A stretch of DNA of 64,000 nucleotides from an uncultured Oscillospiraceae bacterium (GTDB taxonomy: Bacteria; Bacillota; Clostridia; Oscillospirales; Oscillospiraceae). The notes under the pieces are model-generated. The model was given only the letters and a program-made list of their open reading frames with translations, did no database searches and was not told the DNA's origin. The position numbers were made by a program, and so were the translations under genes. The number at the start of each line of letters is the position of its first letter. Position 1 is the first letter of the stretch. The stretch lies in the NCBI GenBank assembly GCA_910579775.1, contig CAJTUE010000010.1, forward strand, positions 1-64,000, given 5' to 3'. Positions 9,079-16,432 of the stretch are shown here, in pieces.

Positions 9079-9093
9079 TTTTCAGACGCTGAT
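9079..9093 (+). repeat. Left 15-bp direct repeat of the mobile element
   Basis: TTTTCAGACGCTGAT, repeated exactly at 18927-18941. Flanking bases differ, so the shared core is 15 bp. It lies between the RNase J leader and the first element gene. Confidence 0.8.
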
Positions 9094-9111
9094 CGGCCCG
9101 CTGATAATATT

Positions 9112-9157
9112 AAATGCACAGAGACTCCAACCGAGTCGTTTGTGCATTTTTCTTTTT
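9112..9157 (+). terminator. Hairpin/terminator at the left end of the element
   Basis: Arms AAATGCACA and TGTGCATTT enclose a second stem (GACTC/GAGTC) and lead into TTCTTTTT. Placed 20 bp inside the left repeat and before the first gene, it could insulate element genes from outside transcription. Confidence 0.7.
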
Positions 9158-9179
9158 ATTCCGACCCAAAAGGACGGAG

Positions 9180-9455
9180 GTGAGACCGACGGGAAAATAC
9201 CGATACCTGACCTTCGAGGACAGGAAAAAGATCGAGGCGTGGTACAAAATCGGCGACCGCCCCACGGACATCGCTGGCCGGCTATCCGTCCACTACACCA
9301 CGATCTACAAGGAGCTCCAGCGCGGCGCGACCGGCGAGCTGGACGAAAATCAGCGCGAGGGGTACAGCGCAGAGCTCGCCGAGAGGCGGCTGCGGGCCAG
9401 CTTCAAGCGCAGAGGAAAGAAACCGATCGCAGAGTCGCCGCCAGTGGGCGGCTGA
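9180..9455 (+). CDS. Stand-alone IS30-type HTH (HTH_38) protein
   Basis: About 91 residues from a GTG behind AAAGGACGGAG; an upstream ATG at 9114 overlaps the hairpin and is less likely. The core (YLTFEDRKKIEAWYKIGDRPTDIAGRL, in two halves) then TTIYKELQRG is the helix-turn-helix that opens IS30-family transposases. The next stretch (GYSAELAERRLRASF) also matches the transposase at the right end (RYSPEIAEAAYRANL). The DDE catalytic domain is absent. It may be a DNA-binding regulator, or the truncated N-terminus of a second transposase. Confidence 0.65.
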   Translation: MRPTGKYRYLTFEDRKKIEAWYKIGDRPTDIAGRLSVHYTTIYKELQRGATGELDENQREGYSAELAERRLRASFKRRGKKPIAESPPVGG

Positions 9456-9493
9456 AACTCCCGGGGATCCCCGGGCCGAAAGGAGTGAACAGC

Positions 9494-9568
9494 ATGAGAC
9501 AGCAGCACACGGTCCCGATACACAGAAATCAGACAAGCCTCGCCCTTCGCGTGGCCTTTTCGGTGTAG
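9494..9568 (+). CDS. Putative 24-residue peptide in the element
   Basis: A short ORF from ATG with an excellent ribosome site (AAAGGAG, 8 bases upstream). It encodes a polar, basic peptide ending in RVAFSV. It sits alone between the HTH gene and the next phage gene. Only the ribosome site supports it; no family is recognised. Confidence 0.3.
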   Translation: MRQQHTVPIHRNQTSLALRVAFSV

Positions 9569-9651
9569 TCGGCGACCGTGTTTTTCTATCTCATGCCATC
9601 ACCAGCCAAGAGCACCGGCCTCCCGGCCGGCCGAATTGAAAGGAGTACACC

Positions 9652-10512
9652 ATGACACGCGAAGAACTCAAGCTAAAAGTCATCAATGCAGAGGCCAAGG
9701 TCGAGAGGAAGGCCGCGATCCTCTGGAAGCACAGGCGGCAGCTCGACAAGCTGATCACCACCGGCGCGGACGACTACGCGATCCACAGCAAGCACAGAGA
9801 CATCGGGGAGGCCGGCAAGAAACTCGAGGAGGCCCGCGCGACCCTCGAGAACTGGAAGGCAAAATACGCCGAGAAAATTAAGCAAGACGACTACCTCGAG
9901 GCCAACGCTCCGGCGATCCTCGTCGAGTTCCTCGACGACTGGAAGCGCAGGGCGATCGACTACTACCTCCGGCGCTTCGACAGCTTCATCGAGTTCAGGA
10001 AGGAGCTGAGGCAGAAGGAGCGAGACGCCCGCCTCGAAGCGCTGAGGACGCTGCCGGAGCTCGAAAGGGCCCGGGAGATCTTCAAGGACCGTGAGGTCTC
10101 AGACTACGATCTCGCCAACCTGTGGCCGCGCAAGCCGGTCGAGAGCTTCCTCGAGCAGCGCGGGCTCGAATACCACCAGATCCAGAAAGCCCTCGGCGAG
10201 AAATGCGACGGCACCATTTCCAGAATGTTGAGCTTCAGGGATCCGGCCGAGCGGGCCGAGTGGCTCGAACAGTTCATTGAGCAAGAGCGCAGGGCAAAGC
10301 TGCTCGACCTGATCGCGAGGATCATGAAAGTCGTGGGGCGCATTACCGACGCCGGCGATCTCAAGATCGGCCCGAAGGGCGACATCAACGGGATCATCGT
10401 CGGGACAGAAGGCCGGGCGAAGATCGAGACCATCGGCGCCGGCGGCTATAACATTCAGTGCTACCATTTCCGCACCCTGATCCACGAATACAAGGAAGGA
10501 GGAAAGTCATGA
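9652..10512 (+). CDS. Hypothetical phage protein with coiled-coil N-terminus
   Basis: 286 residues, with GAAAGGAG 8 bases before the ATG. The first 150 residues are highly charged and predicted coiled coil (repeating Glu/Lys/Arg heptads). The C-terminal third is more globular (AKIETIGAGGYNIQCYHFR). Proteins of this look occur in Firmicute prophage early regions and I know no function for them. It overlaps the start of the XRE gene by 4 bases, so the two are translationally coupled. Confidence 0.65.
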   Translation: MTREELKLKVINAEAKVERKAAILWKHRRQLDKLITTGADDYAIHSKHRDIGEAGKKLEEARATLENWKAKYAEKIKQDDYLEANAPAILVEFLDDWKRRAIDYYLRRFDSFIEFRKELRQKERDARLEALRTLPELERAREIFKDREVSDYDLANLWPRKPVESFLEQRGLEYHQIQKALGEKCDGTISRMLSFRDPAERAEWLEQFIEQERRAKLLDLIARIMKVVGRITDAGDLKIGPKGDINGIIVGTEGRAKIETIGAGGYNIQCYHFRTLIHEYKEGGKS

Positions 10513-11087
10513 ACATCTACACCGAGCTCGTCGAGAAGGCCGCCCCGCGTATCAAGCAGGAGCGGGAACGCCTCGGCGTTGAGAAGAAGGAGGTCGCCGC
10601 TGCGCTCGGCTACGGGCTCAGCAACTACTCCTCCTATGAGACCAAGACCCTCCCCTCGCTCGAGCGGGCCGTTGAGCTGGCCCAGTACTTCGGGTGCAGC
10701 GTTGACTACCTGCTCGGCTTGAGCGACACCCGTGAGCCGCAGCAGGGGCCGGCGGGCGTAGACGTCGCTCGCCGGATCTCCAAGGAGTGCCTCGACCACT
10801 ACCGCGACTCGATCCCGCGCAAGGCGTTCATCGAGGCCATGGAGCAGATCGCCGGGAAGGTGCCCGACAGGGCGCCCGCTCCCGGGATCTCGTGCCCCGG
10901 CATTGAGATCATCAAGCGGCCGGACATCACCGCCGGCGAGCTGGCCGATCTTTTGTCCGGCTGCTGCCCGCCGTTCTGCGGAAAGGACGGCCTCGTCTAC
11001 TGTGACGACCATAGCTGCCGGGCCTGCTGGCTCGCATGGCTGACAACCGGCGAGCCGCCGAGGAAGGGAGGCGAGCCGAGTGCCTGA
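10509..11087 (+). CDS. XRE-family HTH regulator with Cys-rich C-terminus
   Basis: 192 residues. An N-terminal helix-turn-helix (RIKQERERLGVEKKEVAAAL, then LGYGLSNYSSYE) of the Cro/CI type ends in the phrase FGCSVDYLLGLSD, common in XRE repressors. The C-terminal half is unusual: about seven cysteines (CCPPFCG, CDDHSCRACW) that may bind zinc. The ATG was chosen over an upstream in-frame ATG because GGAAGGAGG lies directly before it. It overlaps the preceding and following genes, so it belongs to one operon. It probably regulates the element's early genes. Confidence 0.7.
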   Translation: MNIYTELVEKAAPRIKQERERLGVEKKEVAAALGYGLSNYSSYETKTLPSLERAVELAQYFGCSVDYLLGLSDTREPQQGPAGVDVARRISKECLDHYRDSIPRKAFIEAMEQIAGKVPDRAPAPGISCPGIEIIKRPDITAGELADLLSGCCPPFCGKDGLVYCDDHSCRACWLAWLTTGEPPRKGGEPSA

Positions 11088-11343
11088 CGCCATCAAGTAC
11101 GCCGCTTCCCTCCTCTGCCGGGCGTCGTTCCCTTCGACGCTTGAGGAAACCGGCCGGCGCTGCACCGTGGAGGTCACGGTCTACCGCCTGAACGCCATGG
11201 CGGTCAATGCCTTCCTGCTGGACGGCCCCGAGACCCTACTCGGCCACCTCGGCCTCAGCGAGACCGACACCTACATAACCAAGCACGAGATCGACGACAT
11301 CGTCACCGTCGTCCACGTCACCAGAGAGGAGGTGACAACGTGA
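11080..11343 (+). CDS. Hypothetical phage protein (87 aa)
   Basis: Starts at a GTG inside the end of the XRE gene (8-bp overlap) and ends overlapping the next start by 4 bases (GTGA). Small soluble protein with no recognisable domain. The arrangement indicates translational coupling in the early phage operon. A role in DNA metabolism alongside the downstream Mini-A-like gene is only a guess from position. Confidence 0.6.
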   Translation: MPDAIKYAASLLCRASFPSTLEETGRRCTVEVTVYRLNAMAVNAFLLDGPETLLGHLGLSETDTYITKHEIDDIVTVVHVTREEVTT

Positions 11344-11750
11344 ACGACATGATCCTCTCAGGAACCACCACCGAGGAGCTCGCCGCCGTCGTGGCGGCCC
11401 GCTCCCCGGGCCTCACTCACGAGGAGGTCGGACAGATCGCGGAGCAGGCCGCGCGCCTGCAAATCTCCCCGGAGGCCATGCAGAAGATCCTCGAGGGCTT
11501 TGAGACCGTGGCCGAGGCGCTGCGGAAAATCGCCGACGCCATAGTCGAGATCCTGAAGCCGGTTATCGAGTGGGCGGCCAAGGTCGCCCGGCGCTTCATG
11601 GAAGCCATCGCCGCCGGCATAGTCCCCGGGAAGTGGCTGCACCTTGCCAAGCACTCCAAGAAGGCACGAACGCGCAAGAAGTACCGCAAGCGGATCCGCG
11701 AGGCCGTGGTCGCCTTCCTCTGTACCGCCGGAGAGGGGGCGCCGGCATGA
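11340..11750 (+). CDS. Hypothetical phage protein with helical and basic regions (136 aa)
   Basis: GTG start in a GTGA overlap with the preceding stop. The N-terminal half is helical and acidic (EEVGQIAEQAARLQISPEAM). The middle is amphipathic or hydrophobic (VEILKPVIEWAAKVARRFME) and a strongly basic cluster follows (SKKARTRKKYRKRIRE) that could bind nucleic acid. It ends in an ATGA overlap with the next gene. No known family is recognised. Confidence 0.6.
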   Translation: MNDMILSGTTTEELAAVVAARSPGLTHEEVGQIAEQAARLQISPEAMQKILEGFETVAEALRKIADAIVEILKPVIEWAAKVARRFMEAIAAGIVPGKWLHLAKHSKKARTRKKYRKRIREAVVAFLCTAGEGAPA

Positions 11751-11902
11751 TCCTCGTCCACTATGAGAGCTACAACGGCGGCGTCAACAACATCGCCGTC
11801 GCAACCGACACCAAGACCGGCGACTTCGCCACGAGCACCAAGGGCAAAGAGCAGGCGATCCGAAACCTGCGGCGCCGGGCCACGAAAAGGAGGGCCGAAT
11901 AA
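11747..11902 (+). CDS. Hypothetical small phage protein (51 aa)
   Basis: Begins in an ATGA overlap with the previous gene and ends one base into the next start (TAATG). The coupling on both sides supports a real gene. Beta-rich N-terminus (MILVHYESYNGGVNNIAV) with a basic C-terminus (RNLRRRATKRRAE). No family is recognised. Confidence 0.6.
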   Translation: MILVHYESYNGGVNNIAVATDTKTGDFATSTKGKEQAIRNLRRRATKRRAE

Positions 11903-12822
11903 TGCCCAAGATCGCATACATCGAGAAGAACTTCAAGCCCGAGAGCCTCGCCCTGATCGAGAAGATCAACGGCGTCATCAACGAGTACTCCCGGCAGGGC
12001 TTCAGCCTGACGCTCCGACAGGTCTATTACCAAATGGTCGCCCGCGCCATCATTCCCAACAGCGAGCGAAGTTACAAAAACCTCGGCAACCTGATCAGCG
12101 AGGCCCGGCTCGCCGGACTGATTGACTGGCACGCCATCGAGGACAGGACCCGCAACCTGCGCCGGAACTCCCACTGGTCCACCCCGGGCAGCGTTATCGA
12201 CTCGGCCGCCTATTCCTACCACCTCGACCACTGGGCCGGGCAGGAGAATTATGTCGAGGTATGGGTGGAAAAGGACGCCCTGATCGGGATCGTCGGCCAG
12301 ATCTGCCAAGAGCTCGACGTCAGCCACTTCTCCTGCCGTGGCTATGTCTCACAGTCTGAAATGTGGGAAGCCGCCCGCCGGCTGCGCAGCCGCAGCGACA
12401 ACGGGCAGCACATCGTCCTCCTCCACCTCGGCGACCATGACCCAAGCGGGAAGGACATGAGCCGGGACATCGTCGACCGCCTTCAGATCTTCGAGACCTA
12501 TGACGTCGAGTTCCACCGGCTCGCGCTCAACATGGACCAGATCGAGGAGTACGGACCCCCGCCCAACCCCGCGAAGCTCTCCGACAGCCGCGCCGCCGGC
12601 TACATCGAGGAGTATGGCCGCGAGAGCTGGGAGCTGGACGCTCTCGAGCCGCAGGTCATCAGTGACATCATCAGGGAGCACGTCGAGCGGTACAGAGACG
12701 AGGCGACGTACATGGCCGTAAAGCGGCGCGAGGAGCACGAGAAGGAGCTGCTCGAGGACGTCGCCGAAAACTGGGACGACATCGCCGAAAACTGGGACGA
12801 CATCAAAGAAACCTACTGCTGA
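11902..12822 (+). CDS. Spo11/TopoVI-A-like 'Mini-A' candidate (WH + Toprim)
   Basis: 306 residues in two parts seen in type IIB topoisomerase A subunits and Spo11. An N-terminal winged-helix segment carries LTLRQVYYQM (about residues 35-44), which resembles the motif around the catalytic tyrosine. A Toprim-like region follows, with an acidic residue in VEVWVEKDAL (about 119-128) and the D-x-D pair in HLGDHDPSGKDM (about 175-186). No B-subunit ATPase gene is nearby. Small A-like proteins without a B partner have been described in mobile elements as Mini-A; membership is inferred here from motifs. A near-perfect tandem repeat (AENWDDI twice) lies near the C-terminus. The start overlaps the previous stop (TAATG). 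Confidence 0.6.
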   Translation: MPKIAYIEKNFKPESLALIEKINGVINEYSRQGFSLTLRQVYYQMVARAIIPNSERSYKNLGNLISEARLAGLIDWHAIEDRTRNLRRNSHWSTPGSVIDSAAYSYHLDHWAGQENYVEVWVEKDALIGIVGQICQELDVSHFSCRGYVSQSEMWEAARRLRSRSDNGQHIVLLHLGDHDPSGKDMSRDIVDRLQIFETYDVEFHRLALNMDQIEEYGPPPNPAKLSDSRAAGYIEEYGRESWELDALEPQVISDIIREHVERYRDEATYMAVKRREEHEKELLEDVAENWDDIAENWDDIKETYC

Positions 12823-12837
12823 AAGGAGTAAATCGAC

Positions 12838-13548
12838 ATGAAAACAATGAAAATCAAGGACCTCGCCAGAGGCAAGACCTTCCATTTTGCCGGGCAGGAG
12901 TGGATCAAGCTGGGCCCCGACGACGGCGGGATCCTCGTGGTCATGGCCGACATTCTCAAGCTGGCCGCCTTCGACGAGGACGGGAGCGCCGACTGGCGCG
13001 TCTCCTCCTCCCGGAAGTATTTGAACGGCGAGTTCTACGAGGAGCTGAAGGCCAAGGCCGGCCCCGCCGGCGGCAACGCCATCATGGAGGCCACCATCAA
13101 CCTCACCGCCGACGACGGCACCAACCGCGTCACCAGCACCGACCACGTGTTCCTCCTCACCGCCACGCAGTACCGGCACAACCGCGACATTCTCGAGCCG
13201 CTGAGCGAGTGGTGGTGGACGCTGACACGGTGGAGCGCGTCGAGCTCGTGCAGCGTGCGCAACGTCTACTCCGACGGCACTCTGAGCTACAACGTCGCCT
13301 ACGACGGCCTCGACGGCCTGCGTCCCGCTTTGCTTCTGGACTCTGATCTCTTGATCTCTGTGAATGAGCCCGACGCGGAGGACAAGCTCACCCCTGAAGT
13401 GGCCGGGGAGGTCATGCGTGACATGGTCAACACCTTCGGGATCCCCGCCGGCGTGACCTCTGAGCAGCTCGCCGCCGGCGTCTCGTTCCTGCTGGGTATG
13501 CTCCGGGGAGACGTGGAGCTCGCAGACCGGGAGGCGCCCCATGAGTAA
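12838..13548 (+). CDS. Phage protein with DUF6273-like C-terminal fold
   Basis: 236 residues, with AAAGGAG 10 bases before the ATG. The middle (WWWTLTRWSASSSCSVRNVY, then DGLRPALLLDS) is the pattern of DUF6273 / formylglycine-enzyme-like domains, common in Clostridia phages and surface proteins. No signal peptide is visible, so it acts inside the cell or in a virion. An 8-bp overlap couples it to the exonuclease-fusion gene. Related folds serve as variable proteins of diversity-generating retroelements, but no reverse transcriptase or template repeat is present. Confidence 0.65.
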   Translation: MKTMKIKDLARGKTFHFAGQEWIKLGPDDGGILVVMADILKLAAFDEDGSADWRVSSSRKYLNGEFYEELKAKAGPAGGNAIMEATINLTADDGTNRVTSTDHVFLLTATQYRHNRDILEPLSEWWWTLTRWSASSSCSVRNVYSDGTLSYNVAYDGLDGLRPALLLDSDLLISVNEPDAEDKLTPEVAGEVMRDMVNTFGIPAGVTSEQLAAGVSFLLGMLRGDVELADREAPHE

Positions 13549-15325
13549 GCTGCGCACCCTGTTCGAGCAGTATGAGGCGGTGGTCCTGTTTGACACAGAG
13601 ACCACCGGCCTCGACGCCAAGAGCGACAGGATCATCGAGCTCGCCGCCATACGGATCGAGCAGACACCGACGGGCGGCCTCCGGCTCGCCGGGAAAATGG
13701 ACAACTTCGTCAGGCTGCCGGAAGGCCAGAGGATCCCGGAGAAGGTCGTGGAGCTCACAGGGATCACCGACGAGATCCTCGAGCGCGAAGGAGTCCGGCC
13801 GGAGAAGGCTGCGGACAGCTTCGCCAAGCTGCTCGCCGGCCGCCGGATCCTCGTGGGCGCGCACAACGCCCAGTTCGACCTCCTTTTTGTGAGGGAGCTG
13901 CTGCGGGGGAAGAAGATCGCCCGGCTCGACTTCCTCGACACCGTCACGGTCTATGCCCGAAAGGAGAAAAGCACCATGAACGAAAAAGAACTTCGCCAGA
14001 AAGTCGTCAAGACCGCGAAAAAATATGTGGGCTGTAAGGAAAGCGACGGGAGCCACCGGAAGATCATTGACCTATACAACAGCCACAAGCCCCTTGCGCG
14101 GGGCTACACCCTGAAATATACGGACGCCTGGTGTTCTGGCTTCGCTTCCGCCGTGGCGATCGAAGCTGGCCTGACCGACATCATTCCGACAGAAGTCGGC
14201 TGTGGAAAACACGTTGACCTGTTCAAAAAGAAGGGCCGCTGGGTCGAGAACGACGCCTATGTTCCGGACCCTGGCGACTACATCTTCTACGACTGGGACG
14301 ACGGGGCCAACTACAAGAACACCGACAACGTCGGCGGACCTGACCATGTCGGGATCGTGTGTGAAGTCAGCGGCGGGAAGATCACCGTGATCGAAGGAAA
14401 CAAAAACAACGCTGTCGGCTTCCGGACGCTGGACGTGAACGGCCGATATATTCGCGGCTACGGTGTCCCAGACTACGCCGCGAAGGCGGACAAGGACGCC
14501 GTGACAGCTACGAAGGGGACAGACGCCCAGAAGTCCTTCATCAATAAGATCGGCCCCCTGGCGTCTGCTGACATGGCGAAGAACGGGATTCTTGCGTCCT
14601 TGACGATCGCCCAGGCGATCCTTGAATCCGGCTGGGGCAAGTCCGGTCTGACAACGGCCGCGAACAATCTGTTCGGAATCAAAGGAACCTACAACGGCAA
14701 AGGCTACACTTGCAAGACCCAGGAATGGGACGGGTCGAAGTATATCACGATCGACGCCACGTTCCGGAAATATCCTTCCTGGGCCGAATCCCTGGCGGAT
14801 CATTCCGCCCTGTTTAACCGACTGGATCGGTACAAAAACCTTCGCGGCCTGACGGACTATAAACTGGCCTGTCGGTATGTCCGCGAAGACGGCTACGCCA
14901 CGGACCCGTCCTATACGTCGAAACTGGTCAACCTGATCGAAACCTATGACCTGACAATCTGGGACGGAGTCACCGCGAAGCCTGGCGGAAATCCCACAAC
15001 CGGCGCCACGACCTACACTGTGAAAGCCGGCGACACCCTGTCCGCGATCGCGGCGAAGTATGGGACTACATACCAGGCGATCGCTGACTACAACGGGATC
15101 AAGAACCCGAATCTGATCTTCGTCGGCCAGAAAATCAAGATCCCGACCGGCAACACCGGCGCCCAGGCGGCGCCCAAAACCTACACAGTGAAAAAGGGGG
15201 ACAGTCTGTGGGCGATCGCGGCTTCACAGCTTGGAAACGGTTCGCGCTGGCCGGAAATCCAAAAGCTGAACGGCCTGACGTCGACGACTATCTTCGCGGG
15301 GCAGAAATTAAAGATTCCGGTTTGA
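13541..15325 (+). CDS. In-frame fusion: truncated DnaQ-like exonuclease + endolysin
   Basis: 594 residues. Residues 1-145 are a DEDD 3'-5' exonuclease start: ExoI FDTETTG (D18, E20) and ExoII NAQFDLLFV (D113), cut before the ExoIII motif, so probably inactive. From M146 a complete 449-residue endolysin follows. It has a CHAP-like amidase (C53, H124 and E140 of its own numbering), a glucosaminidase-type domain (TIAQAILESGWGKSG) and two LysM wall-binding repeats. A native ribosome site (AAAGGAG) lies 8 bases before that Met at 13976, so the endolysin could also be made alone. The join falls at a change of codon use, which indicates deletion between an early and a late phage region. Confidence 0.8.
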   Translation: MSKLRTLFEQYEAVVLFDTETTGLDAKSDRIIELAAIRIEQTPTGGLRLAGKMDNFVRLPEGQRIPEKVVELTGITDEILEREGVRPEKAADSFAKLLAGRRILVGAHNAQFDLLFVRELLRGKKIARLDFLDTVTVYARKEKSTMNEKELRQKVVKTAKKYVGCKESDGSHRKIIDLYNSHKPLARGYTLKYTDAWCSGFASAVAIEAGLTDIIPTEVGCGKHVDLFKKKGRWVENDAYVPDPGDYIFYDWDDGANYKNTDNVGGPDHVGIVCEVSGGKITVIEGNKNNAVGFRTLDVNGRYIRGYGVPDYAAKADKDAVTATKGTDAQKSFINKIGPLASADMAKNGILASLTIAQAILESGWGKSGLTTAANNLFGIKGTYNGKGYTCKTQEWDGSKYITIDATFRKYPSWAESLADHSALFNRLDRYKNLRGLTDYKLACRYVREDGYATDPSYTSKLVNLIETYDLTIWDGVTAKPGGNPTTGATTYTVKAGDTLSAIAAKYGTTYQAIADYNGIKNPNLIFVGQKIKIPTGNTGAQAAPKTYTVKKGDSLWAIAASQLGNGSRWPEIQKLNGLTSTTIFAGQKLKIPV

Positions 15326-15347
15326 ACTGGAAGAAAGTAGGTGTGAA

Positions 15348-15845
15348 ATGGAGCATATCAACACTTTGAAGGCGTCCCTGGTGGCGTTCTTCGGCGCCCT
15401 GACCGCGATCTTCGGCTGGTTTGGCTGGCTGGTGGTCCTGTTCATCTTCTGCATGGCGATTGACTACGCGACCGGATCGGCGTCCGCCTTGCAGAAAGGC
15501 GAATGGTCTTCGGCCGTGGCAAGGACGGGACTGTGGCACAAATGCGGATCGCTGATCGCTGTCATTGTGGCCGGCCTGTCCGACATCGTTGTCGGGCTGG
15601 TAGTCAACAACATTCCGGCGATCACCCTTCCTTTTGACTACACCGTCTTAATTTGCCCGATCGTGGTCGTCTGGTACATTTTAACCGAACTGGGAAGCAT
15701 TATTGAAAACGTCGGCGCTATGGGCGCCCCCGTCCCGAAGTTCCTGAAAAAGATGATCAAGATCTTCAAGAATGTCACAGACGCCACGGGGGACAAGCTG
15801 GCCGGCAATACCGACGAAAGCGAAGACGACACCGGCCAGAAATAA
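15348..15845 (+). CDS. Phage holin (holin_4 / toxin-secretion type)
   Basis: 165 residues with three or four hydrophobic segments in the first 120 residues and a charged, acidic tail (TDESEDDTGQK). The phrase FCMAIDYATGSASALQKGEW is typical of the phage holin_4 family, which permeabilises the membrane to release the endolysin. It lies 22 bp after the endolysin gene, so the lysis cassette is intact in order. Its ribosome site is AGAAAGTAGGTG. Confidence 0.85.
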   Translation: MEHINTLKASLVAFFGALTAIFGWFGWLVVLFIFCMAIDYATGSASALQKGEWSSAVARTGLWHKCGSLIAVIVAGLSDIVVGLVVNNIPAITLPFDYTVLICPIVVVWYILTELGSIIENVGAMGAPVPKFLKKMIKIFKNVTDATGDKLAGNTDESEDDTGQK

Positions 15846-15910
15846 TTCCAGAAACAGCGCGCGGGGCGGGGCAACCCGCCCCATGACCTACCTGAAAGGG
15901 GTGGTGAACT

Positions 15911-16396
15911 ATGGCGGTCAAGAAAAACGAACTGGTCCAGTTCACGGCCCAGCTTCAAGCCCTGAAAGACGATATTCCTGAAATCATGGACGAAATCGCC
16001 GTCGGCGAAGGTGTTTACGCCGTCAAACAGGCGCGCCTGATTTGTAAAGAAGATTCCCCCGACATCGTCAATACCGGCGATTATCGGAGGAATTGGAAAA
16101 GTGATCGGAGAGCGCGAAGGAGCGGGAAGAAGCATATTGTCCGGTTTTATAACCCGCTTGACTATGCCGGACACCTGGAACACGGCTTCCGAAGTCACTT
16201 CGTCCCTGGTCACTGGGAAGGATTTACCTTCGTATATAACAGGGACGATCCGGAAGGCGGAATGTTCGTCGGTCCAAAGGGCGGCTATGTACGCGGCCAC
16301 TTCACCATGAAGCGCGCCGCGAAGCGAACCCTGGACACCCAACGGGCAAGAGTGGCCCGAAAGATTGACAGGGCCATAAAAAACCGCATAAAATGA
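15911..16396 (+). CDS. HK97 gp10-like tail-completion protein
   Basis: 161 residues, basic, with the gp10-type layout: an N-terminal helix, then TGDYRRNWKSD, a YAGHLEHGFRSHF core and an arginine-rich C-terminal helix. Such proteins normally sit between capsid and tail-tube genes. Here it follows the holin with no other morphogenesis gene, so it is out of its usual place. AAAGGGGTGG precedes the ATG. It may be a leftover or a re-used cargo gene. Confidence 0.65.
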   Translation: MAVKKNELVQFTAQLQALKDDIPEIMDEIAVGEGVYAVKQARLICKEDSPDIVNTGDYRRNWKSDRRARRSGKKHIVRFYNPLDYAGHLEHGFRSHFVPGHWEGFTFVYNRDDPEGGMFVGPKGGYVRGHFTMKRAAKRTLDTQRARVARKIDRAIKNRIK

Positions 16397-16399
16397 GAG

Positions 16400-16432
16400 A
16401 AGGCGGACGGGAACAACCCGTCCGCCTTTTTT
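16400..16432. terminator. Bidirectional terminator after the gp10-like gene
   Basis: AAGGCGGACGGG / CCCGTCCGCCTT with an AACAA loop and TTTT after it. It separates the plus-strand lysis cassette from the convergent membrane-protein gene. Confidence 0.9.

Noticed and set aside
11930..12327. Minus-strand ORFs opposite the Mini-A-like gene
   Set aside because: No ribosome sites and shadow-type composition; the plus-strand gene has coupled starts and recognisable motifs.
12838..13548. Variable protein of a diversity-generating retroelement
   Set aside because: The fold resembles DGR targets, but no reverse transcriptase, template repeat or accessory gene is present.
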